Shown here: positions 23,101 through 33,856 of the stretch, one piece after another | How the letters are laid out: each line of letters starts with the position of its first letter | How positions within the stretch are numbered: position 1 is the stretch's first letter | Assembly (NCBI GenBank): GCA_028622995.1 | Contig: JAJQJQ010000026.1 | Span: 992,001 to 1,056,000 of the forward strand | From: Panagrolaimus kolymaensis | Lineage: Eukaryota; Nematoda; Chromadorea; Rhabditida; Panagrolaimidae | Direction of reading: 5' to 3' | DNA: 64,000 bases | The notes under the pieces: generated by a model | Told to the model about the DNA's origin: nothing | The model's input: only the letters and a program-made list of their open reading frames with translations | Database searches by the model: none | Translations under genes and position numbers: made by a program

Positions 23101-24997
23101 ACGACCTTTTGCTTCAAGTTGAGCAATCCTTTCTTGAGGAGTTCGAAAATTTGGACAATCTTTCATCCAATGACTTTCATCGCAAAAATTACACCTTGTG
23201 TAAGGTTTTATAATAGAATTAGGATTAGGTGAATACGAAGTAATTGGTTGTTGAGTTTTATCACTTTCCAAACAACGATGTTCAATTTCATTTTTCAATG
23301 CAAGTTCTTTTAACTTTGTAAGAAGTTTTTCCGTGGTAAAATCTTGATCGATTTCAATTTGCCATAAGAGTTCACTGCGAAGTTTAAGAGGCATTTTATT
23401 GATGATATCTCGACGAGTTGGATAATTTTCAATATCAACATTATGATTTTTTAATTGACGACAAATGTTTGTTATCATATTAACCGAATCTCGAAGTGTT
23501 TCTGGGTTCGAGTTTGTGACAGATAGGCTACTGAGTTTGTCTTGAAGTTTGTTGATAACATATCGGTCATTACCAAACCTTTCAATGAGGATGTCAACAA
23601 CGGATTGATAACTTTTATCAGAAATTTCAAATCCTTTTACTTCATCAAGAGCACGACCATCAAGAAGGCCAAGAAGTGCGATGAGTTTTTCGATTAATGG
23701 ATAACTTCTATCATGAACGCTATGCTTAAATCTTTGCCAAAATTGACTCCATTCAAGGATGCTACCAGTGAATTTAGGAATGTTCAAATATGGAACTACA
23801 TTTTGAATGGTATGAGTTGTATTACATGTAACAACTTTAGATTCGATTTGGTTATCCATTGCAGAAGGTACATTTAATTTCAAATATTCGGTGATCTTTA
23901 GGATGCCTTCGTTTAGCTTTTCCTTTGTGGTAGAATATAATGGATTGTCAATCCAAGAATCATAAAGATTTACTTCAGCTTCACGAGTTGTATCTTCTTT
24001 AATACTATCGCAAAGAATATCCCATGATGTAAATGCTTCTTTCATGTTAGAAAGATCACTTTCAAGCTTGTTTTGATGGAGTACAAAGTCAACTTTAACT
24101 AAGTCTGTCCATGGTGGTGGATTGTTCATAATAAACTCATTAAATAGAGTAAGATGTTCATCACCCCATCTTTTAGCAAGTCCGATTTTAGTTCGAATAC
24201 GACCAGATGACATATTGTAAATGTTTCAAAAAACTTTTGTTTAAAACAAATCAATAAAATTACAGTGATTGATAATAACTCAGTTGTTTTAGAATTATAC
24301 CAATATGTATACAACGATTAAAATATGCGATTAGCTGATCACAGAGATTTTATCACGTTTTAACCACACGAAGTTGAGATTCAACAAATTAACACTTTGG
24401 AAATTTGAAGAATAAAGTTTTTCGAGAACGAAGATCTAGAGCCAAAGTGATGGGTAGATAACGTCAAGAAAAATAACGATAAGAAAGTAAGAAGTTTGCA
24501 GCTTTGTACAAAAATCTTATAACAGAAGATCCGAAGATCAAGCAAAGCCAGGTGGCGTTAAAAAACAGAAGAGCAGATGCTCAAGCAAAGCCAGATGGCG
24601 GTAAAAGCGTTCAAAAAAGAACAAAAAGGCGAAAAAATAAACTTATACGAACTGTCCAGAGGCACCAATTTTGTAGCGACGGTTGAGAGCTGTAGGTTGT
24701 TGTGGTTCCGAGAGGAGAGATGAGAGACGACGTTATTGCAGCACAGATTTATTACACGAATGAACTTCTCTTAACAATATTACAAAACAAATGACAACAA
24801 TGATTATTATGCTAATTTTAGATTAGTGAAATGAAGATGATCACGAGCGTCGTGACAATAAATTTCGAAAAATAAAAATGCCTATTTTCAGAAGTGCTTC
24901 CACCTACAGCGCCCACTACCACAAACACCACAACCAAAACTTTATATTTTTAAAACAAGCTATAATTTTATTTTATTTTTTAAACTTACAAACTTAA
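20154..24997 (+). CDS. Stargazin/claudin-like four-transmembrane protein
   Basis: Six exons: 20154-20268, 20320-20562, 20649-20789, 20876-21012, 21072-21271 and 24892-24997, giving 313 aa. TM1 is around FTRIAFCFSAVACFANL. The first extracellular loop carries the claudin-superfamily W...GPWLFCW...HC pattern. TM2 is MVIFMLLGCFLDICGLITI, TM3 about IANFQCIIVYMSAV, and TM4 is in FSFLCTECAGLLSCLVYM. The length and the SAVSEEVG stretch after TM3 fit the calcium-channel-gamma/TARP branch (nematode STG proteins), which assist AMPA-type glutamate receptors at synapses. Exon 3 appears to use a GC donor (GCAG|GCAGGT at 20789/20790). Intron 5 is only about 49 nt once the Bel/Pao element and one target-site copy are subtracted. 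The last exon is the least certain part. Confidence 0.8.
21292..21477 (-). repeat. LTR (3' LTR in element orientation)
   Basis: 186-bp terminal repeat beginning TGTAGCGACGGTTGAGAGC on the + strand and ending CGTCGTGACA. Identical by eye to the copy at 24672-24857, which implies a recent insertion. Confidence 0.93.
21715..21850. repeat. 18-bp minisatellite in the retroelement non-coding tail
   Basis: About seven tandem copies of an 18-bp unit GAAAGTTGTTTGAGRT, with alternating GAGAT and GAGGT variants, between the Gag-protease frame and the 3' LTR. Confidence 0.85.
21865..24213 (-). CDS. Bel/Pao Gag with zinc knuckles plus aspartic protease domain
   Basis: An uninterrupted 782-aa frame, the only coding sequence of the retroelement. 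Around residue 145 it has the Pao-type Gag core (DUF1759-like, IPKFTGSILEWSQFWQRF... then ALLGLLDGRALDEV). Around 340-400 are three Cys-His knuckles: CNFCDESHWMKDC, CVKCTLDNHKSANC and CKACNGRHHTSIC. Around 445 is an A17-type retroviral aspartic protease (DUF1758-like) with FFDLGSQQSYIT, followed by ILIGADNFFEF. The active site reads D-L-G rather than the commoner D-T/S-G. The last about 200 residues are charged, low complexity and unlike a reverse transcriptase. This protein would package RNA; polymerase functions must come from elsewhere. Confidence 0.9.
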   Translation of the reverse strand: MSSGRIRTKIGLAKRWGDEHLTLFNEFIMNNPPPWTDLVKVDFVLHQNKLESDLSNMKEAFTSWDILCDSIKEDTTREAEVNLYDSWIDNPLYSTTKEKLNEGILKITEYLKLNVPSAMDNQIESKVVTCNTTHTIQNVVPYLNIPKFTGSILEWSQFWQRFKHSVHDRSYPLIEKLIALLGLLDGRALDEVKGFEISDKSYQSVVDILIERFGNDRYVINKLQDKLSSLSVTNSNPETLRDSVNMITNICRQLKNHNVDIENYPTRRDIINKMPLKLRSELLWQIEIDQDFTTEKLLTKLKELALKNEIEHRCLESDKTQQPITSYSPNPNSIIKPYTRCNFCDESHWMKDCPNFRTPQERIAQLEAKGRCVKCTLDNHKSANCNSSVKCKACNGRHHTSICLGLRHNKERPSPTSAFFTVNNKQSTLLATEVHVSKNNNDPKLDAIAFFDLGSQQSYITTSLAKSLNLETLNVDKFTTQTFGGKATVVTSHLVKLCINTCEGQKEIFVNTIKTIATVIPILEKADSGKMERKHRSPDILIGADNFFEFVDSFEKLDNGLTRVHSKVGIMYCGPDTTNRPPNISAMTISLFGKSTDEINRYSAKHSLGFSVRELPTLENKKDKQEFQKVEQLDKVSQDPLESSNETEISDSQHMNTPNLDLIVKKVEENLSNHQLKLHETYSKCCENQKTVYEDNKDADIPKVRINPPFMKENEPILNSKKDENIVNHNEESFLNGYNLSNKKALDSFQSPGEEELIEERYSTSIKQPKPLEESSQTSSSL
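24672..24857 (-). repeat. LTR (5' LTR in element orientation)
   Basis: Second 186-bp LTR, identical by eye to 21292-21477. Followed on the + strand side by the target duplicate ATAAA at 24858-24862. Confidence 0.93.
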
Positions 24998-25736
24998 GCT
25001 TATTTATTTTTTTGTTAAAACCTATTTTATTTTTTATTTCCTCAAACTAGTCTCCTCTTGGTCACCTTGGATACACACCTATGAATGAGAGAGTGTGTGA
25101 CATTTAAAATATTAGTTGCGCAAAAAAAGCTTCCATCATATTTTTTTTTCAAAGATGAAACAACGAAATCTTTATTTTTTTCATTTAAAAAAAAATAGAC
25201 ACAAAAAAGAAGAAGATCGAGTATGCGGACACCTCAATTTTTTTTTATCCGTCTTCTTTCTTTCTTCTCGCAAAAAAAAAAAGAAGGATGGAAGCTTACT
25301 TGGAAGAGGAACAAAACAAAACAAAAAAAATATTAAAAATCAAAAGTTGTTGTACACACACTCTCTTAACGACAATAGAGAGTCATATGTAACTTTGGTA
25401 GTAGTTAGTTATAGCACACAAATTTTTTTATCGGATTTAAAAGAAGAAGAAAAAAAAAGTTAGTTAATTTGATCAATTTTTATTGTCTCAATTTCTTCTC
25501 ATCGAAAAATAATAAAACGAATAACCAATAATTAATTTATTTTTGTATGTGTATGTACGTATCCGTGATTTTCCCACGTTAATAAATAAAAAAAATAGAT
25601 AAATTAAATTACAAATCTCGAATTGAATTTGTTCAAAAAACTTCGAATTCAAAATGATGAAAGCTGGATTTTAAAAAATTTATTATTTTTAATCAAAAAA
25701 GAAATTTTCTTCGATTGATAAGTTTCATTTTATTTC
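24998..25736. other. Intergenic spacer
   Basis: AT-rich, A/T-homopolymer-rich DNA between the stargazin-like gene and the next gene start. A 115-codon frame at 25116-25463 is K/F-rich low complexity and is not considered coding. Confidence 0.5.
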
Positions 25737-28700
25737 ATGGCTTTGGAACAATTTCGACTCTTACGTCGCCCGCGAGCTTTGCCACCAATTTTAGGTGAAA
25801 AGCCAGTGGGTTTAAATGCGGAGTCTACCTTTATAAATTGAATTGACTATGTCTGTTTGTCTGTCTGTGGGTTGTTCCCTGTTTTTTTGAAATGTGTTTG
25901 GACTGTCCGATGTAGTTTTTGATGCTGATTCCAAAAATGTGGGTCTCGAGCTTCGGCTAAAGAGATATGCATATGATATTGAGGTTTGAAAATTTGCATA
26001 TTGAAAAAGGTTTTAACGCGAATGTTTCTCTTTGTGTTTGATGAAAGGGAGCTCTTTGTCGTTTGCTTTTTGAAGGTGAATTTCGTTGTGTGATTTTTTA
26101 TTGTGATTTTGAAAGAATGATATTTGGTGAATTTGGTGGTGCATGTATGTGTGGAGGTGCTGGAGGATGTTTAATGAAAATGTTATTTTTGTGTATTTTT
26201 TTAAATAAGGATCGATTTTGGAAGATGAAAATGGGAAATGAGGCCCGCAGGGCCTAAGTAAAATTTAAAATGAATGTCGAGATGAACCTCGATGTGTTCA
26301 TAGGGACCGTAAGATGAGGCCCGAAGGGCCTGTGGTGCTTAATCGCAGTAATGAAATTGAATTTGAAACGGTAAAAGCATGGGATGGAGCTTGGATATGG
26401 GTTGTGTGGCCCGAAGGGCCATTTTGTAAATTTGAAATGATCTAATGTAAAATTAAGAGGGATGCCGAAGGTAGACCTCCCGCAGGGGATGGAAGCTGGA
26501 AGACGAGATGAGGGCCCGAAGGGCCCTATGTGTAATTGTAAAATTGAATAAATGTAAAGTGTGGGGACTGCCGTAGGCAGGCCCCTTCTTATATCTTGTC
26601 TACCTTTATAAATTGAATTGACTATGTTTGTCTGTCTGTCTGTGGGTTGTTCCCTGTTTTTTTTAAATGTGTTTGGACTGTCCGATGTAGTTTTTGATGC
26701 TGATTCCGAAAATGTGGGTCTCGAGCTTCGGCTAAAGAGATATGTATATGATATGGAGGTTTGAAAATTTGCATATTGAAAAAAGTTTTAACGCGAATGT
26801 TTCTCTTTGTGTTTGATGAAAGGGAGGAAAGCGAGCTCTTTGTCGTTTGCTTTTTGAAGGTGAATTTCGTTGCGTGATTGTTTACTGTGATTTTGAAAGA
26901 ATGCATATTTGGTGTAATTTGGTGGTTGTGCAATGATGCATCTATGTATGTGTGGAGGTGTTGGAGGGTGTTTAATGATAATGTTTTTTTATATGAGGAA
27001 TGAGAGAATGGACTTTAAGAAAGTTTAATGAAAATATTAAAATGAGAAATGGTAAATCGTAAACCGTGGGCAATGAGGATGACCACGAGATGCAAGATGA
27101 AGCTGCAAATGAGGGACATGTAAGATGAGGCCCGAAGGGCCTGTGGTGCTTGATCGCAGTAATGAAATTGAATATGAAAGGGAGAAATTGTGAAAGGAAC
27201 CTGGGTTTGGGTTGTGTGGCCCGAAGGGCCATTTTTATATATGAATTGAACTAATGTAAAATGGGAGGGCTGCCGCAGGGGATGGAAGCTGGAAGATGAG
27301 ATGAGGGCCCGAAGGGCCCGATGTGAAATTGTAAAATTGAATAAATGTAAAGTGTGGGGACTGCCGTAGGCAGGCCCCTTCTTATATCTTGTCTACCTTT
27401 ATAAATTGAATTGACTATGTCTGTTTGTCTGTCTGTGGGTTGTTACCTGTTTTTTTTAAATGTGTTTGGACTGTCCGATGTAGTTTTTGATGCTGATTCC
27501 AAAAATGTGGGTCTCGAGCTTCGGCTAAAGAGCTATGCATATGATAATGAGGTTTTAAAATTTGCATATTGAAAAAATTCTTAACGCGAATGTTTCTCTT
27601 TGTGTTTGATGAAAGGGAGAAAAGAGTTGCTCTTTGTCGCTTGCTTTTTGAATGTGAATTTCGTTGTGTGATTTGAAAGATTGCATATTTGGTGGATTTG
27701 GTGATGGTGCAGAGATACATGTATGTGTGGAGGTGTTGGAAGGTGTTTAATGAAAATGTTTTTTTTAATGAGGATTGAGAGGATGGACTGTAAGAAAGTT
27801 TAATGACATCTTTAAAATGAGAAATGAGAATGGCTACGAGGTGCTAAAATGAAGCTGTATATGAAGGACATGTAAGATGAGGCCCGTAGGGCCTGTGGTG
27901 CTTAATCGCAGTAATGAAATTGAATTTGAAAGGGAGAAATTGTGGAATGGAAACTGGGTTTGGGTTGTGTGGCCCGTAGGGCCATTTTTTAAATATGAAT
28001 TGACGTAATGTAAAATGGGAGGACTGGCCCAGGTAGATCTCCGGCAGGGGATGGAAGCTGGAAGACGAGATGAGGGCCCGAAAGGCCCGATGTGAAATTG
28101 TAAAATTGAATAAATGTAAAGTGTGGGGACTGCCGTAGGCAGGCCCCTTCTTATATCTTGTCTTCCTTTTTAATTTGGAGTGTCGTTTCTGTTTGTCTGT
28201 ATGTCTGTATGTCGTTTCTGGTTTTTTTTTGTTTTGTCCCGATAGTTTAGATCAGTTTTTTACGCTGATTCCCAATATGTTGGTCTCACGCTTCGGAGAG
28301 TCAAATATTAATATGTTTTGGTCAATTTAAATTTGCATTTTTTGAAATTTTTCTCGACACGAAAGTTTCCCTTTGTGTTTTTTCTGTTGCATTTTTGGAA
28401 GTGAAAAATTTGTTTTTCTCTGATTGTCTGCATAGTTGTTTTTGGTGAGATGTAAGATGGTTTTTGGGTGGAGATTTTGTTATTTTTGGTGAGATGTAAG
28501 AGATGGTTTATGGGTGAATGTTTAGTTATTTTTGGTGAGATGTAAGAGATGGTTTTTGGGTGGAGATTTAGTTGTTTTTGGTGAGATGTAAGATGGCTTT
28601 CGAGTGAAGATTTAGTTCTTTTTGGTGAGATGTAAGATGGTTTTTGGTGGGATGTTTGATGTTGTTTTCGGGTTGATATTTAATGATGTATGGAATGCTT

Positions 28701-29963
28701 GGCCCGAAGAAACCGTTGATAATTTGAGACGATTTATATCGTAAATTTTGAGGGTCTGCCGAAGGCAGGGCCCCAAAATTAACCATGAAAATGGAATGTT
28801 TAACCAAAGGGCCCTGTTGTTTATTGTTATTGTAATAAAGTATATATTATGTGGATGCTTGATGATGTTTGGGTGGATATTTAATGCTTTTTTGTTGTCT
28901 TTGAGTTAATATTTGATGGTGTTTGGGTTGTTATTTGGCGGTTTTTGGGTCGAATTGGGTTTTGCGGCTCGAAGGGCCATATGTAATTTGGCGTATGTAA
29001 TGGACCTCGAAGGGGTTAAGATGTAGCTGAATATGAGAGATATGGAAATGCATGGACCGAAAAACCCATTAATTATTGGAGATGATTTGTTTTGTAAATT
29101 TAGGAGGTCTGCCGTTAGGCAGGGCTCCAAAATTTAACATGAAAATATAATGTGAACGCGAGGAACCTGTTGTTTAATTTAATTGTATTGTATTGTTGTA
29201 GACACGCATGGGTGTTTGGGCACTCTATTTTTTTCCAATTTTGCACCCTCTAAAAAAGCACATAGTCTCCCTTTTGATAATTTTTTATAATTCCTAAAAA
29301 CAGGTACACTCTCTAGGGTTCTCAAAAAATACCTTAAAGTGTCCAATGTCCACGTTACGTTGTGATTGTAAAAATGTAACGCTTTCGAAGATTGTTTGTT
29401 TGTATGTTTAGTTTGAGGGACTTACCGCAGGTAAGGCCCCAATGTTCTTGTATAAAATTAAAGTAAGCCAAACTTTAAAAAAAAATAATTTTGTAATATA
29501 TTTTTTGTTTTGTTTTTAGTTTATTTATTTTAAAAGTCAAAATGATTTAATTCCGCGAGTTTGCTATCGAGCTAAAGCTTGGGTTCAACATGCTCATCTT
29601 CACATAACATCTTCATTACCTCCAGTAAAAATTTCTATTCCTTTAGTAACAATATGTTATTTAGAAGCTGATAGAAAACATGATCGATTTGATATTCGTG
29701 GTCGAACATTTAAACTTCATTTTATGGGTTTTCGAGATTTAATGCAACCTCTTGCAACTTTGGAAGAATCTCGAGATTGGTTAAGATTTCTTATAATTCG
29801 ACAAAGAATTCCACATTCAATTTTAAAATTACCTTTTGAATGGGAATTGCAAATAGAAAAGCCTCAAAAAAGAAGGAAAATATTTAGTTGGAAAAAAATT
29901 AAGCAATGTTTATTTTGTCACAAATATCATGAAAATGATAATTCTTCGATTGTTTATGAATGA
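25737..29963 (+). CDS. Unidentified two-exon gene with a repeat-filled intron
   Basis: Exon 1 is proposed at 25737-25805 (23 codons, basic, starting MALEQFRLLRRPRALPPI) and exon 2 at 29520-29963, for 170 aa. Exon 2 is solid coding sequence: it opens after a T-rich acceptor and reads through SQNDLIPRVCYRAKAWVQHA, RFDIRGRTFKLHF and WLRFLIIRQRIPHSILK to a basic tail with CLFCHKYHE. No family was recognised. Exon 1 is assigned because it is a clean coding-like start immediately before the tandem repeat array and its donor CCA|GTGGG gives the phase exon 2 needs. A different first exon is possible. The basic, Arg-rich start could be a mitochondrial presequence, but nothing else supports that. The intron (25806-29519) is almost wholly repeat DNA. 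Confidence 0.45.
25824..29217. repeat. Tandem array of ~0.78-kb units rich in GC palindromes
   Basis: Three closely similar units begin with TCTACCTTTATAAATTG at 25824, 26599 and 27392 (spacings about 775 and 793 bp). A fourth, diverged unit starts near 28161. Each unit has a CTGTCTGTCTGT-rich head, a conserved CTCGAGCTTCGGCTAAAGAG block, several short GC hairpins (GGCCCGAAGGGCC and variants), and a tail GGGGACTGCCGTAGGCAGGCCCC. The fourth unit contains a sub-array of TTTGGTGAGATGTAAGATGG-type repeats (about 28440-28650). No protein-coding potential. GC content is clearly above the surroundings. It sits inside the intron of the unidentified gene. Confidence 0.85.
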
Positions 29964-30455
29964 ATGGAATAATAGTAAAATAAATAAATATCTTTATAAT
30001 TATTAAAACAAGTAGGAAAAAAATCACAAATTAAGTTACAAACAAGTATTGAAAAATGCATAAAAGTCTATTAACACTAAGATACGAAACAAAAAAATCA
30101 GTCATCAAATTATGAGAGTTGATATTCTAAATGTTGAATAAAAATAAATAAGAAAAATCCGTAAAATATTTTAAAGCAAAAATTATTAGTACTGTTTTAA
30201 TTTTTTTTAAAACCAAATTTTGATAATTAAGTAAGTGACGAAGATACACACAACTAAATAAACCAGTGGATCGAAAAAGTTATAAAAGAATATTTCATAA
30301 ATTACAAATAAAATATTCGCCTGTAGAAATGATGAATTTAAAATGCGTTTTTTACCAACAGCAACAAAAAAAAATGTTATGCAAATTGTTTTTAAGATTC
30401 CTAATATTTTTGAGATCATTGATAATTACAAGAATAATAACAACAATAATAAATT
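29964..30455. other. Convergent spacer
   Basis: AT-rich DNA between the 3' ends of the unidentified + strand gene and the minus-strand TIF1-like gene. No feature recognised apart from AATAAA-like motifs soon after the 29963 stop. Confidence 0.5.
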
Positions 30456-33400
30456 TTAAACTTTCGGCGAATTTTGATACAACCATATTTTAGAATGATA
30501 AGGTGAAAGATAATGTTTCACAGCGGTTGAATATAAATCAAACACTATCCTACACGATAATTCTATGGGAGTACCTTTCTAAAAATTTTTTAAAAATAAC
30601 TTAAAACCAAAATAAAATAAGATCTTTAACATACCCGATTAAAAGTGCAACAATTTTTAAATACTAAATTCATATCATCAATAAATTGTTGAATATTTTG
30701 ATATTCCAAAGAGCAAACTTTATGAGATATTTCTTTAAAGCATATTGGATCTTTAATCATTTCATAATATCGTTTTAATGAAATTGGAACTGGATTATGA
30801 AATGGTTCACTATGAGGCACTATTTCATCCGCTTTCTTTTCATAACAAGCTAGCATAACTCTTGCACAAACAAGTTTTTCACGTTCAGTAAATTTATCGG
30901 ATAATTCATTTAGTGGAGGGACATTCTTGCAACGGGTACACCTCCAATCGTCACTAAAAATTTTGCCATTATTTAGAATCAAAATATCTAAAAAGTAAAA
31001 GCTTACGGTAAATCTTTGACATCTCCGTTAATAAAAGGAATATGGCAGACATTGTGATAAACTTTGGGACAAGTTTCACAACAAACTAAATCTCCACTAA
31101 TTTCATCGCAACCTTGATTGCAAACAAAACAATAATCTTCCCAATCATCTATTTTGGGTGGCGGAAATCTATTTGTATCTTTTTCAGGGCTATCTGATGA
31201 CATAGAAGCTCCAAGAGGATTTCGGCGAAGTGTCAACTTTATTGGTGGGTTAGCTGCTGATGAAGAAGAAGAAGTTTGATTTGGTGAATTTGAAGAAGTA
31301 TTTGCTGAAGAAGTAGCAGCATTATTGGAAACAGGAGTAATAACTCGAGTATTATCTGGAATGCTTGGAGCAAAAGACCTCGAAGATGGATTTGAATGAT
31401 TTTGTTGTTTCATTCCATTATCAGTTTGCTTTATTATATCCATTAAAGCTTTTTGCATCTAAAAATTTTTCATTGTGGGAGTTTTGTTGTTTTATTATTT
31501 TTGACTTACAGTTGGTGGACCTTGTTTAATTGTGGCAGTTACGGAAGCTTTATTCAATGATTGTTGTGGTTGTTGTTGTTGATGATGTTGCATACTAGCA
31601 GCAGACATACCATTTCCTCCACCACCCATTATTCCATTTTGCATCATTCCACCACTTCCTGGTTGATGTTGTTGTTGACCATTTCCTTGAGGTCGAAACA
31701 TTGGACGTATATTATGATTAGTATATTGTTGTTGTTGGTGTTGTATATGCATTTGCTGATTCATTTGATTGGGATGCATTTGTTGATGATGTGGCTGTGG
31801 ATGTGGTGGCTGTTGTTGTATTTGATTATTTTGCATCATAGAATGGGGCATCCTTGGAACCATAACGTTATTAGCCATGGTAGTAGGAACTCCACCTCTT
31901 GTCATTGTAAATCCGCCTCGAGACATGGGTCCAGTATTGACAAATGGAGTGTTCATTCGTGTAACAGGTGGAGTTCGAATATTTAATGGAACTTTAGGAT
32001 TTTCTCTTGGTCCATATTTTATTCCATCATATGGCATTGGCCATCTCTGTTGTGGTTGTTGCTGTTGCTGTGGTTGGGGTTCATTTTGTGAAGAAGGAGG
32101 TTTTGAAAAAAATCGTAGATTCACATTTGGTTGGGACATTATTGGTCTAGTAACTGGAGTCACTGGAACTGTTTTACGGTTAATGGTTGTTCCAGCAAAT
32201 TCATATGGCCGAGAACCACCACTGCTGGTATCATTTTCTCGAGCTTTTTTAGCTGCCATTGCATCTAATAATGGACCAGGTTTTCGTTTTTCTCCATGCT
32301 TTCTACCAGCAGATAATGCAACCATTGGATGCTAAAAATCATCGAATCTTAAATTTTTTTAAAAAATATGTATAATACTTACAGCTGCAAGTTTTTCAAT
32401 TGGAATATTTATCAAATTTTCTGATGCATCCGTTCTTGGAGGAGGAGTAACAAGTTGGCCTTGAAATCTAAATCTAGCTGATGCATTTATGGCATCCAAA
32501 GTTGTTTTGGTATCAAATGTAAATTCAGGTGGATGAGAATATGCTTTAATGGCTTCAACAATTTTATTTGTAAAATTTGATACATCACTTGATATTTGAC
32601 TTGAAACATCCGTGATGAAAGGTAAAAATTCATTCAATGGATTATTATCAGCGGTATTGGAACATAGCCTCTTGAAATTTACCATAGTTTGTTGCTTGCT
32701 TCGATGTTCCCGTTCACTTTCTTCAAATTTTTGTAAATAACTATGTTCAAACATTTCCATAGCCAAAACGCAATCATTCATTTTTCTCAATGTTGCATTT
32801 ACAACTTCCATGGTTTTCTTCGCTAAATCCACCCTCATATTATGGAAATGTTTTTTAAGATTATTTCTTTCATTAGCAAAAATTTCAAATCTGCAATAAA
32901 AAGTAAAAATTGGAATAATTGAAGGAAGATTTAAAGTTAAAAACTTACGTGACTCGTGTAGAATTTTGTAAAGTACATATTCCTTTATTAAACCTCTCAC
33001 AAGAATCAATCACTCGAGCAGGTGGAAGTCCTGTTTGTTTTTGATGTTTTATATGCTCTTTCATATATCCTGTGGCACAAGCATGACAGACTTGCTAAAA
33101 AATTAAATTTACAATTTAAAATTTTATGGGTTTAAAAAATTTACTTTTCCACAACCACAAATATATTTTGCAGGCATTTTTGGATGGGTTGAACAACTTG
33201 GAGTTAACCGTGGGGCTGCCATTTGATGACCTTCATGACTACGAGAACATTCATCACAAATATTTAAATCACATAAATTGCAATGGAATCGGATATCATT
33301 TTTGCAAACTATATTTTGTTGACATCGTCTGAAACGCAATTACAAGTTTAAAAATATTTTTAATAAAAAATGCCTCAAATTTTTGTTGACTCTGAACATC

Positions 33401-33856
33401 AAAAAGTTTTTAGAATATAAGAAAATATTTACCCTTTTTTACAAATTAATCGATTTACGAGGATAATACTTTTTCTTGGAATTGATCGCTGACATTTGCA
33501 GAAAAAATCATCCGTATTTGTTCCTTTTAAAGCTAAAATGAAAAACAAATATGTAAAACTTATAAAAAGTATAAAAACTGCAAATAACATACTCAAACAA
33601 TCTTTGCAAGCTGAATGCATGCATGGTAAAAGATACAATGATGGCTTGCTAATTTGTTTTCTTCGACATTGGTAACAAGTATCAAAAATGTTATTTTCCG
33701 CTGAAGAAGCCTTCTAAAAAACAATAATAAAAAAATGATAACGAACGAAAAAGGTAAAAAGTGACATACTGAAGGTTTAGGTGCTGAAGGTGGATTAATT
33801 CTTGCAGGTATCGAAGATGATGAGGCAGAAGGTTGGTCATTATTTATTTCCGCCAT
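30456..33856 (-). CDS. TIF1/TRIM33-like RING, B-box, PHD and bromodomain regulator
   Basis: Ten exons on the minus strand: 33770-33856, 33593-33713, 33433-33532, 33145-33328, 32949-33094, 32383-32890, 31510-32331, 31007-31458, 30635-30953 and 30456-30578, all in phase, giving 953 aa. In order: a RING (C-x2-C... PCMHSACKDC ... CKC); B-box zinc fingers (CDLNICDECSRSHEGHQM, then a second Cys-rich box); a coiled coil (NNLKKHFHNMRVDLAKKT...); a long Q/H/P/M-rich linker encoded by 31510-32331; a PHD finger (YCFVCNQGCDEISGDLVCC...CPKVYHNVC...WRCTRC); and a bromodomain (YYEMIKDPICFKEI...NLVFKNCCTFN). This is the TIF1 class (TRIM24/28/33, fly Bonus), nuclear corepressors and E3 ligases that read histone tails. 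The domain order is decisive. The RING is split over three exons and is slightly atypical. Confidence 0.93.

Larger units (their letters stand above)
21292..24857 (-). mobile_element. Bel/Pao-type LTR retrotransposon, Gag-protease only, intronic
   Basis: A complete LTR element on the minus strand, 3.57 kb. Direct 186-bp LTRs lie at 21292-21477 and 24672-24857, with TG...CA ends, and are bounded by the 5-bp target duplication ATAAA (21287-21291 and 24858-24862). Just inside the element's 5' LTR, the + strand reads CTGTCCAGAGGCACCA (24652-24667), which looks like a tRNA 3' end and so marks a primer-binding site. A modest purine-rich run lies beside the other LTR. The one long frame encodes Gag and the start of a protease. 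There is no reverse transcriptase, RNase H or integrase, so mobility would need a helper element. It sits in intron 5 of the stargazin-like gene, antisense to it. Confidence 0.92.

Noticed and set aside
26622..29130. Minus-strand frames of 75-103 codons within the repeat array
   Set aside because: They recur only because the repeat units recur; no conservation beyond DNA identity, and they cover hairpins.
25824..29217. CRISPR or bacterial contamination suggested by regular GC palindromes
   Set aside because: Units are about 780 bp, not spacer-repeat sized, no cas genes, and flanking genes are spliced eukaryotic genes.
31561..32335. Long plus-strand frames opposite the TIF1-like gene
   Set aside because: Antisense translation of the CAA/CAT-rich Gln/His/Pro linker; the minus strand has in-phase exons and domains.
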